Shown: piece by piece, positions 55,587-64,000 of the stretch
Layout of the letters: the number at the start of each line of letters is the position of its first letter
How positions within the stretch are numbered: the first letter of the stretch is position 1
Assembly (NCBI GenBank): GCA_951640195.1
Contig: OX621169.1
Span: 1,736,001 to 1,800,000 of the forward strand
Source: Porpolomopsis calyptriformis
Taxonomy: Eukaryota > Basidiomycota > Agaricomycetes > Agaricales > Hygrophoraceae
Direction: 5' to 3'
DNA length: 64,000 bases
Program-made: the position numbers and the translations under genes
The notes under the pieces: model-generated
Databases searched by the model: none
Told to the model about the DNA's origin: nothing
Seen by the model: the letters and a program-made list of their open reading frames with translations, nothing else

Positions 55587-55964
55587 CTAAGCGTCGCGTT
55601 CGCCTGCGGGAGAGTCGACCGGCTGTTCGTTGATGACGCCCCACACCGATGCTTTGAACTGGCAGACGGTAAGCGGGTAAACGTCGGCAAGTGAGAAGGA
55701 CGATATACCAAGGTCAAGACCAGACCCATTTTCCTTTCTAGCACCCTCAAACGGGTGAGCAATTCCTTGTCGGGTGCTTCGCCCAACTTGCGTGTCTTGG
55801 TCGCTGCCTGCGAGCGGTATTATCTCCAGTTTTTGATGATAAGGACATCCGCATACCTCCTTGACGTTTTGGGCGAGTTTTGCATATTCCCAGAGCACCT
55901 CCGCCTCGGTCGGCGTCAAGCTAGGATGGGATTCGTATGGATTTTTGACAAAAATCTCGCTCAT
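55587..55964 (-). CDS. DAD3: DASH/Dam1 complex subunit Dad3
   Basis: Three exons: 55964-55857, 55807-55709, 55658-55587; 92 residues, the family's usual small size. Dad3 is part of the ring that couples kinetochores to microtubules. Sequence evidence: NPYESHPSLTPTEAEVLWEY, KLAQNVKE, LLTRLRVLERKMGLVLTL and FKASVWGVINEQ, which are the Dad3 helices in order. The tail PVDSPAGERDA is not conserved. The upstream gene on the same strand ends only nine bases before the Dad3 start (55974 versus 55964), so the two may share regulatory sequence or be read through. Confidence 0.88.
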   Translation of the reverse strand: MSEIFVKNPYESHPSLTPTEAEVLWEYAKLAQNVKEVCGCPYHQKLEIIPLAGSDQDTQVGRSTRQGIAHPFEGARKENGSGLDLGISSFSLADVYPLTVCQFKASVWGVINEQPVDSPAGERDA

Positions 55965-55973
55965 TCGGCAAGT

Positions 55974-56688
55974 TTAGAAATCAAAAGCCTTTTCGCCTCG
56001 TTTCGACTCGCACCTGACCCAATCGACCAGCCTCAAGGCAGTCCTCAACCCATCCTCGTGTAAAGACGACGTGAGCGGAAAATGCAGAGCCAATGGGTTC
56101 CGCATAAAACTTCTCGAGCTTCCCTCCCATTTGTCTTTCGCAGCTGCGAGAGCTGGTTCCCAAAAATGGGTGTACAATGAGGCTGATCCCGTATGCCACT
56201 CCTGGCGATTGCTATGCTCTTGACCTTTCGGAGCGCTGGCCATCAAAGTATTGTTCTCCATCACAGTCCATCCCCTTGACTCTCGATAAGTCAGGTTCCT
56301 AAAATCAACCCCCGACAACTGTTTCGAGACGACAAGCGTGCGCTCCGTCTTTGTTCGACGTCAGCGGTATAATATCCCTCCATTCGTTATCCTCTCGGGT
56401 TGCTCTTGCACACGTGAAGCTGTGCTCTTCGCTCATGATTGATATCGCATGACTGGCGTCATAAATCCTCTCATTGTCCGTACTCTTCACCCAATTCGGT
56501 CCTTCCCCGAGCCCGAGACAGGTGAATGTTTTCACTTCGAAGCCAATCTGAGCGCTAAGATTCCGGCATGATGTACTACGCATCACACATGGTTCGAGTT
56601 CAAAGGACAATAGCCAGGATTTGGTTCTCAGATTTAGGTGATGTGACACTTTATTATCAAAGATCTGATTTTCCGATTCGTCTCTCAT
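55974..56688 (-). CDS. Uncharacterised conserved-looking protein, with an apparent one-base frame break
   Basis: The first part from ATG 56688 encodes about 107 residues: KSWLLSFELEPCVMRSTSCR, IGFEVKTFTCLGLGEGPNW, HAISIMSEEHSFTCARATRE and WRDIIPL. The second part, to the stop at 55974, encodes TERTLVVSKQLSGVDFRNLT, GWTVMENNTLMASAPKG, ASLYTHFWEPALAAAKDKWE and LRLVDWVRCESKRGEKAFDF. Both look like parts of one protein, but they are in frames offset by one base near 56355-56365, and no intron with GT-AG of credible length fits. Either this copy has a frameshift, the assembly has an indel, or a very unusual splice is used. Four cysteines in the first half could bind metal. I do not recognise a family; function unknown. 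It is divergent from the Clp1-like gene, with 143 bases between starts. Confidence 0.6.
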
Positions 56689-56831
56689 CGCCTCTGGATG
56701 TATTTCAATCTATATTTTCCCGTCCCATACGCTGCCTATAAGGCTCCAACAATCCGCCGTTTGTCTTCTCATCCCGACCCCTCCCCTCCACCCTCCCCCC
56801 CATCTTCCGTTTCGCTTTTCACATTTCTCCA

Positions 56832-57959
56832 ATGTCTTTGGACAATAGCCTTACTATTTCCTCGTTCCCGCAAGCCCATCCTTCTCTTCAGTGCTCTCGC
56901 GGACGAACCATTTCATACCCTACTGTAGATACTTCACCTTCCGGTTTACATCCCAAGCAAATGAATTCTTTTACTCCGAGGCCTTTCCCTCCGCCTGCTC
57001 TAGCTCATGTCCCTGTGGAGTATATTTTCGACCAACTTCGTTTCTTGGCTCCAAATTTTTGGAACAGACCAGAAACCGCAGATTGTACTATCAGTGAGCT
57101 CTTTTTATTCTTATTCTTTCCCATCGTCTAATCACTCACCCCATAGTCGTTCCTGTACCATATCAACGAGGGAGGTCTATGCGTGCTCTGGAAACACCCT
57201 CTTTCCCTACCGAGACCTTGCCCTCTGTAGCAAGCCGTCACGATCCCGCTGGGTTAGGCAGGCGTGTCACCGAGCCGACGACCCACTCGACCCCTCGGAT
57301 GTCTTTAAATGTATGTCCAAGTATCCGATCAAAGTCTTTTACCCCTAACGATGAAGGCCATCAAGCTTCACATGGACTATCTCTGCGCTAAATCTACATT
57401 TCTCAGGGGAATCTTCAGCGGTGCTTCTCCCCTTGATTTAATCAACACGACTTCCAACGGTCACCCTCAGTCTGGGACCCCCCCGACTCGTTTCACGGTC
57501 CCCGCCAACCGCCTTCCCCGTCTCTTGCCTTCTTCTCTTAACCACCCGATCCTGTTCCTTCCTGTCCCCGATCCCTCGTCGTTGCATCTGTTGATACATT
57601 GGATGTACTTCGGCCGCAAGGATTTCATCGAAGATTGCCTCAACCGTGGCCTTATTCAATGGGAGGGCATCGCTCGAAACGTCGAATACCTTGGTTTTCC
57701 TATCGAACTCAAGGTTTTTCTAGGCAGATGGTATTGCGACGCTATGCGCTCCAAGCAAACAGTATCCTCTCGCAACGGTGCGTCGCTCTCGAGCCGAAAG
57801 GGCAAAGGAACCACTGCCCCTGTTGGAAACGACAATGATATGGACGTTGACACTGACATTAACATGTCATCCTGCACGGATCAAGATATGGAGTGTGACG
57901 ATGAGCTATCGTTGAGGGGGCGAAAGGCCACCGTTGGTCGCCGTCGGTCCCACCGCTAA
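56832..57959 (+). CDS. clp1: Clp1-like protein (clampless; sexual development)
   Basis: Three exons: 56832 to about 57092, about 57147 to about 57312, and about 57358 to the TAA at 57957-57959. The second intron has a GTATGT donor, a CCTAAC branch-like site and an AAG acceptor. Diagnostic stretches: PVEYIFDQLRFLAPNFWNRP with ETADCTI, LHMDYLCAKSTFLRGIFSGA, PRLLPSSLNHPILFLPVPDP, HLLIHWMYFGRKDFIEDCLN and IQWEGIARNVEYLGFPIELK. These recur in basidiomycete Clp1 proteins, which act downstream of mating-type homeodomain factors and are needed for clamp cells (Coprinopsis) or post-fusion proliferation (Ustilago). The fold of the conserved part looks BTB-like (my impression). The C-terminal tail is low-complexity and acidic, then basic (GRKATVGRRRSHR). 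The family call is from memory of conserved motifs, not a search. Confidence 0.68.
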
Positions 57960-58258
57960 AGTGGCACGTAGGCCGAAGACCGTTTATTCAATTCTACTCC
58001 CGGTTCCCTTGAATCCCCCTGCCTTCGTCTTCTCACCATTCGCTCGCTGTGTGGAGATTTCTCTCTCTTTCGTTCTTTATGAATGTGTTCGTCTTCGTTA
58101 TGTCTCATGCGCATCTTTTAGCCTTTACACCTATCATTATTCGCCTTGCTTCTCTTTTGTTAGGGGCACCACGATCCTTGTTGTACTGGCACTATCCCCC
58201 CATTCACTCCTTCATTTATTTAACCGGATAAACGGAATGTTCTCTATGTTGTAATTCA

Positions 58259-58486
58259 TTAGTAGCACACCCACACATCATTAGCGACGATGGTTTTCTG
58301 TCTCTTTTTGTTGCAAACGGCTCGGTTGCGACAGAAGCGCCACACAGAACACCCTCGGCTAAATATCGTGGAGATCAGACCCTTGCATCGGTTTCCACAG
58401 CACTTGGTCAAGCAGCAAACGCAAGACGCACAAGACAAAAAGAAACCAGAGTCGTCCTCCGGCTGTATTCGAGAACCGAAATTCAC
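58259..58486 (-). CDS. Possible cysteine-rich small protein
   Basis: A 75-codon minus-strand frame includes EDDSGFFLSCASCVCCLTKC, resembling the C-terminal end of fungal cysteine-rich transmembrane (CYSTM-like) stress peptides, in which a short acidic linker precedes a Cys-rich hydrophobic segment. In that family the chain ends soon after; here it runs on about 40 residues, so either an intron is missed or the likeness is chance. No upstream exon is identified. Confidence 0.2.
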   Translation of the reverse strand: MNFGSRIQPEDDSGFFLSCASCVCCLTKCCGNRCKGLISTIFSRGCSVWRFCRNRAVCNKKRQKTIVANDVWVCY

Positions 58487-59857
58487 GACAAATTTGATGG
58501 CCCATCTGTCATAGTCATGGGTTTCCGCCTATTTCAAGGCCGCCAAGGCACCACGAAGACAATTACTACAATTAATAATAATTGGGATGGCAATTTGCCA
58601 TAGGTGGGAAGTCACCATCGGATGGCCAGTATGACGTTGCTCGTATTGCTTATCTAAAAACTGTAACACAAAATCCCGATCCTCCGGAACGCATGACAAC
58701 AAATAGCGAAATGAACGCCGGAGTGGCCAAGCCCTTGTGTCGGAAAAAGGGGACTGATGCGGCACTGATCGTTTTGTTGTCGGTGTGGAGACGGTAAGTA
58801 GAACGGGCGTTTTGGTTGCTCTGGGACCAGCTAGTATAAGGTGAGGCGCTTCCGGCTCAAATAATGCCTAAGAAGGGTGAAAGTGAGTAAGATACCATCT
58901 CTTGCTACCTGACGGGCTTACTGGATATCTGTTTAACCTCGTTCCAGAGCTCCGAGTGGACCATCTCAACTGAGAAAGGTCCTATTCCCAGATCACCCCG
59001 GGGATAAGATCTTGTTGTTTTAGACACTCAAGGGGATGAGTGATTTGCCTGTTATTGTTGATGTGTTGCAAAATATCTCAAAAGAATCGATTAATTGGCT
59101 TGGATGAACATACTATTGAACCAAGCAGGATGAAGTTCAACAACAAGGTCACCAGTTGAGCCAGGGTCGCACAGACGGGGATGCTCGAACAAGAACGTTG
59201 TACATAGTGGTGGCCGTGCCAACGTCAACAAAGATCAGTGCCAACATCCTCAGCTCCATGGGTGCGAAGCGGATGAGAACGAATCTCTGGAGAGTCTTGG
59301 TACATCTCCAGGGTCGATTCAGTTTGGATAAGACAGGGCTAGACTGGAATCGCATTTGGAATGGAGGACGATTGTAAAGCGTTCGACACAAGTAGTTCGT
59401 CCAGTAATCGGTCTAATGCGAAAGATAGATCTCTTTGTTGGGGTTGATCTCATGAATGAGTCTTGCAACGTTTCTACCGGATGGCCACGACAGGAATGCC
59501 TGCACGACCAACATCGCAAAGATGCAGCAGGGACAACAGTAAAGTCCTTATCACTTTCCGTATCAGCATGATGTTCTCCATTGAGGTTTCGTGTTCATGC
59601 ACAAGGATAACTTATCGCGCCGCCCGCATGCATCACCATTCCATTGAGCTCACAGGTATGTGGTTTTCCCTGTCAGAGAGTCCTCAGCGACAAAAGTTTC
59701 TCAATGCACCAATCTGTACACACGCAACTAGTCCTTGTGTTTAATTGTTTGTAGTCGTAGTATGTTCACCTTATCGCATCCGCCGAATCGGAATAACAGA
59801 TATTACCTTAAATGTGGTATGAGGTGTTGAAGTTGTGGTTGAGAGAGTGAGGAAGAG

Positions 59858-59909
59858 GCCCTTTTGATGCCTGACCAAGGCTAATGCCTTGGTCAGGCAT
59901 CAAAAGGGC
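59858..59909. repeat. Perfect 24-bp inverted repeat with 4-base loop
   Basis: The arm 59858-59881 (starts GCCCTTTTGATG) is exactly reverse-complementary to 59886-59909, separated by TAAT. It lies in non-coding sequence and is far longer than expected by chance. It would form an uninterrupted hairpin in RNA or extrude as a cruciform in DNA. Confidence 0.95.
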
Positions 59910-61136
59910 AAGCATCCCTGGCGATGTGTCATGCCAGGGTATCCCTAAGGGAATATCTGTACAACTGTCATTATAAGGAGGGGACAAGGAAAGCGGGAAA
60001 GTCCTTACTCCTCCCAGCGATAACACCATTTCCTGTCTTGGTCGTTGGTGAAAAGGCAGGAAAATTGATGGCGATGGAGAAGGTTGTCGGACCGCATGAC
60101 CAGCCTACGGGACCCATGCCATCTTCGTCTTTGTAAGAAAATCCTCAATACGAAAGTTTCCAGTCGAATCAATTATACGTACTTAGCCCGTCCGACACGT
60201 TCATGTTCATGTTCAGCCGCTCGTCCCTGGTAACAATTTGATAACGCTGATGATGTAGCTGTGATGTTGGGTGCAGGACTCCAGGGTTTAGTAAAGGACA
60301 CTTTAGAATATAAAAAATCTTTCCCGCAATTCACCTGAACTGAGCGGCATTCTCGAGCTTAATAAGCCGGACGGCCCTAACCTCTGGGATCTCGCGCTCC
60401 ACGTCTTGTATGTAATGGAAACGGTGGGGCGTTGTTGATCTGGGCGTCCGGAGACCGATGGGGTTTGGCGGCCATCTTCGGGAAGAAGGGGGATCACGAA
60501 GTAGATGATCTGGGATTTGATCATAGTATGGGTGGGGGAGGATTGGGGTTAGTAGAGGATGAGAGGAAGGAAGTGAGCTTTAAGCAGTGAAACTCAAGTG
60601 CGAGCGGATGAAGCCACGCACTCATTAATATAGGAATCGGACAAAGTAGTCGGCCGCATCATGTGAGATGGTTGTACCTCCAACTTGACGGGGAAGAACA
60701 AAGGTTTACATTTCGAATCCTGTTTCGATCGCTTCCATTGACTCCGGCTCAATTTGAACCTTGGACCATACTTTGTTGCTTGTTTCCACCAACCCATGCA
60801 TCATGCCTCATGATCGCCAGGTGTCGTACCAAGATACTTGTATCCTGGGGTTCAATTATGTCGCCAGTACATTACTGAGCTTGCAACCTTGAGGCTGCTA
60901 GCCCGCGGTTGGCCGAGGGTCGATCCGCTCGAGTGATTTATGTCAAAGCAAGAGTACTTTTCAAGATCCGAATTTCCTTGACTCACCAAGGTTACAATGA
61001 CAGTTAATGAATGTCCAAGCTCTAAGCGAGCTCCAGACTTTGAGGTGACCCATTGCAAGCTTCGGGACTTACAGTGACAAAGCAGCGATGTTTCGAGGTG
61101 TTACGATTCAAGTCTTATAGGATTTATCATTAGATC

Positions 61137-62552
61137 TACAACAATGTCTCCCCTAACGTGGACCGTGAGTTTGGTTCTCAGATGATGTGAATCACTCACC
61201 TAGAGCCGCTCTCACCAAAGAACAGCCAACCGCAACCGTCTTCCTACCGCTCATATCATCCACAAGGGATGGATTAACTTCCTGCAACAACCGGTCAGTC
61301 GCGCGGCCGATGATCCAGGTTACAATAAAATACCATCAAATCGAGCGCAACCAGCAACCCAGTCTCGTGAATCGCCTCACATATATAATGTCCTTCTCTG
61401 AACGTAAGACCGCCACGAACCTACTCGATCCAACTGTTCAATTCCAGGAACGGAAGAAACATTAATTGACTCATCTTACAGGTGTACCAGTCGAAGGTGC
61501 GACGGATGGATCTAACGCGTCCACATCGAAACTTAGATGGATTGGTAAATCTCTCTTGGGATTCACATAGTCCAGGGCCATCTCCACAACTCGTCCGATC
61601 CCGAATTTGTCGACTTCGTGCATGCTGAAAGCTCTGATGCCGTGTTCTTTCAGAATACGCTTTTCGGATATGTCAAGGTCTCGCAGTCCGATGTAAACAA
61701 GACGCTCCGGCTTCAAGATGGGTTTTATCCAAGCGAACTCTGGTATTTTACTGCCGATCCCGAGCAAGAAAGAAAGTGGCATCCCATGCAAATTTCCTAT
61801 GGGGCTCATGTTAAATAAGCGGCGCTATCAGAAGGATAGACGCGGCGGCGCGTACCAGATTCTGTACAATCAACCGTGTTGATATCAGCGTGAGCATCAA
61901 CCCATACAACACACGCGTCTGGATATGTGCTGGACAAGAATCAGGGGTAACGTCGATGTGGTTGAGAAACGCCCTTACCTCAGTGTCCCCGATATAGTGC
62001 CCAGAGCCTGGCGTCCGACGTCAATCCGGAGTCACACGACGATTAATTCACCACGTACCAATGAATGGTCGCCGCCGAGAGTAACTGGCAATTCCCTATT
62101 GTTGATGTGTTCACTAACAACGGCAGAGACAGCTTCCGTTACACGCGAGACCATTCTAGGATTCTTCACTTTTCCGATCGGGGGATCGTTGGCAGCGGAA
62201 ATATCCTCAAACTGGTGATGACCGTCAAATTTGACTTTCCACCCTATGCCGATGAGCTGGTTGATTAATCCGGCTTCCACCATATGGATAGGAGCCTTGT
62301 CGACGCCAAGTTTTGCCTGTGCGGTGTGAAGAACTGTGCATAAGCTCGAGATCACTGTTTATGATCACCTGTCCACCACTTGGAGAGATATCGTGAGAAG
62401 TGGAGGCAGTCCTGGTAGATAATTCACACACCTGAACGGGCATCCGACGATCTATGAGAAAGGGGTGGGGTTAGAGAGTGTGAAGAATGAGAAGTCATGC
62501 TTACCGCGACAGTCTTGGGGTCAGGAAGGAAACGGTTCACGAGAGAAGACAT
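61137..62552 (-). CDS. CAR1: Arginase
   Basis: About ten exons from ATG 62552 (MSSLVNRFLPDPKTVA, exon 62552-62505) to TAG 61137-61139 in a 17-base last exon (61153-61137). The enzyme hydrolyses arginine to ornithine and urea in the cytosol. Manganese-ligand motifs are all present and in order: LPVTLGGDHSL, VVWVDAHADIN, GNLHGMPLSFLLG and HLSFDVDALDP. Also KLGVDKAPIHMVEAGL near the N terminus, and at the C terminus the segments EGHYICEAIHETGLLVALD and VNPSLVDDMSGRKTVAVGCS. A very short exon of 10 bases (T GGT GGA CAG) between IVGCPFS and AKLGVDKA is required to keep the family sequence GGQ. No break. The last residues (LGETLL) depend on the GTGAGT-CGTTAG intron. Confidence 0.92.
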
Positions 62553-64000
62553 TATGGTGGAGTAGAATTGAACTCCTTTGCCAAGGATTATGACAGGTTT
62601 CCGGGCTTGGTTTCCACCCCTCAGCTTTGCTTACATGGACGGGTCGGAACCAGTAGTGTCTTTCCAAATCAGTCACAGTTTTCGCCGTCCTTTCCTGTCA
62701 AACTCACAGGCTTACAGGCGAGATCGTGCAGTGGCGGTATTCAACCGGAAGAGTCGTCCCGTTTCTTGATAAGGGACCAGAAACGCTCGATGCCGGTTCT
62801 GGTGTGATTCAACGACCAAGTATCTTTCCTCCTTTGCATGTAAAGTCTTGGAAAGAACATCGAGGACGAGGGTGAAGACTTGGGCCAACAATCGATACCC
62901 GAGACGAGCAAGATGAAGATAATACAAGGGCGAGATGAGTAATTATGACACAGATAGTCGATACGCCCCGGATATTTGGCAGGGGCGTCCCACGTACCCA
63001 AATACCGCCGAGGCTTCGTGCCAATTTACATATGGATATCCCATCTCCTGGAGACTCCACTCAACGACCTCACACCTTACGCCCGCTGTCGTTGCAAGGC
63101 AACCAGCGGCAATCGTCCTTTCATTAACTCCTAATGTGAGGGGGGAAAGGCACTCTTTCAGGTGAGTTGTTCTCTATTCATGGAAGAGGCTACGGTGAAC
63201 TTTCCTGCTTCGCCTTTGGTCAGTTCGGAGGCATCTCAAAGTTTCTTTCGTCGTCATCCATGAAGCGTTGCACACATAACTGCCGCAACCAACTCAAATC
63301 TTTCGAGTGCCTTGAGCTCTCCATCGCAATGTCTCCGCTATGCCGGCGTTGCAACCATGGACTACGGTCTGATCGGCTTCGGCTAATCTCTCCTCTCTGC
63401 CTGCCTCTGACCCGCTAAGATCGCAGCCGCAGCAAACGAGCTCGATCGTGCAGTTCCGAATAACTGAACTCAAAGGTAATTCCAATGGACCCACAGTCAA
63501 GTTGCTGTGGCTCTGGCTACTCCGAGCATCTAGTTCGGTGTTGCATGATTTGATTGATTAAGGGCTGGTTGACTGAAGTGATGGGTATCCAGAATGCCCA
63601 TCATTTCACCTCTCCCGTCCGGCTCAGACTGGACGGTCTCTAACCCAGCAGGAACTTTTCCAAAGAAGGGACAGAATAAATAGTGTTGTCTACAACTAGG
63701 ATAGCTCATCTGGAAGTAAGGGGAAGGGCCACGCAAAGAAAAACAGAGGGTAAGAAGACAGAATCAGGATATGGCGGGTAGTTGTTCAAAATGGGGGAGC
63801 GAAGCGGAAACGATCGTCAAAGATTTGGTGTAATGGAGGATTGACCATTCGCAGGTCAGGGATCGCCCTATTACGTGGGAGTGGCTTGGTATGCCACACC
63901 TCGGTTAAGTTGACTTCGTCTGGCACAAACGGCGCCTAAAGGAATGAAGAAAGACGTCAGTAACCGGGAAGATTGATAAAATCTTGGCTACACGCAGAGC
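62553..64000. other. Right-edge region without a supported gene
   Basis: Short ORFs only. A minus-strand frame at about 62927-62712 (VLDVLSKTLHAKEERYLVVE and neighbours) looks weakly protein-like but matches nothing I know and has stops on both sides. No repeat, tRNA or transposon end is visible. A gene may begin beyond the edge. Confidence 0.5.

Larger units (their letters stand above)
57960..61136. other. Gene-poor stretch, 3.2 kb
   Basis: Only short ORFs on all frames, with no recognisable domain apart from the cysteine-rich candidate at 58259-58486. It holds the 24-bp hairpin at 59858-59909 with two further small inverted repeats to its right (CCTGGC...GCCAGG around 59917-59938, and TCCCTAAGGGA near 59943-59953). 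No LTR, poly(A) tail or target duplication was found. It may include decayed transposon sequence. Confidence 0.5.

Overview
The window is a nuclear contig from a filamentous basidiomycete, most likely an Agaricomycete. Host genes are split by many short GT-AG introns of about 45-60 bases with CTAAC-like branch points. They include a white-collar-2 type blue-light GATA factor (51.7-53.1 kb) and a Clp1-like clamp-development gene (56.8-58.0 kb). The retroelements are chromodomain Ty3/gypsy elements and an RNase H-bearing LINE. No bacterial features are present.

Left part (1-23067). A minus-strand host gene runs off the left edge and starts at 418. A non-LTR retrotransposon (LINE) is inserted 54 bases upstream of its start codon; the insertion is framed by a perfect 13-bp duplication (460-472 and 23055-23067) and ends in a poly(A) tail. 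The LINE itself, about 3 kb of recognisable sequence, is spread over 22.6 kb by later insertions. (i) At 2734-8322 a decayed gypsy element is fused to an unrelated single LTR; the LINE reverse transcriptase is missing here. (ii) At 8522-22262 an 'outer' Ty3/gypsy chromovirus lies in the opposite orientation and is flanked by a perfect 5-bp duplication, CATAG. (iii) At 12439-19323 a second, 'inner' copy of the same family sits inside the outer copy's reverse transcriptase; its two LTRs appear identical. The nesting order is host promoter, then LINE, then outer element, then inner element.

The gypsy family has four notable properties readable from the sequence. The first is an 11-nt primer-binding site complementary to the predicted RNA 5' end (Tf1/sushi-style self-priming). 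The second is a GGGTTTT slippery site directly before the gag stop, followed by a possible stem, joining gag to pol in the -1 frame. The third is a C-terminal chromodomain. The fourth is an extra coiled-coil-like ORF between pol and the 3' LTR with its own conserved TATA-like box.

Right part (23068-64000). This is ordinary gene-dense euchromatin. In order it holds a probably frameshifted small gene, glutaminyl-peptide cyclotransferase, the ubiquitin/Cdc48 adaptor Doa1, a histidine phosphatase, a vacuolar Ca2+/H+ exchanger, the Rag GTPase Gtr1, a BBC1/AIM3-type actin-patch protein, lumazine synthase, a Srp40/Nopp140-like nucleolar protein, a tRNA(Ile)-lysidine synthase-like protein, a YTH-domain m6A reader, a long kinesin, WC-2, the NatB catalytic subunit, ARPC1, the DASH subunit Dad3, an uncharacterised conserved-looking protein, a Clp1-like protein and arginase. 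Several neighbours start head to head with under 250 bases between them. The stretches 57960-61136 and 62553-64000 hold no gene I can support; the first contains a perfect 24-bp hairpin.

Exon boundaries were read by eye from splice motifs and reading frame. They are reliable where stated as coordinates and otherwise approximate.
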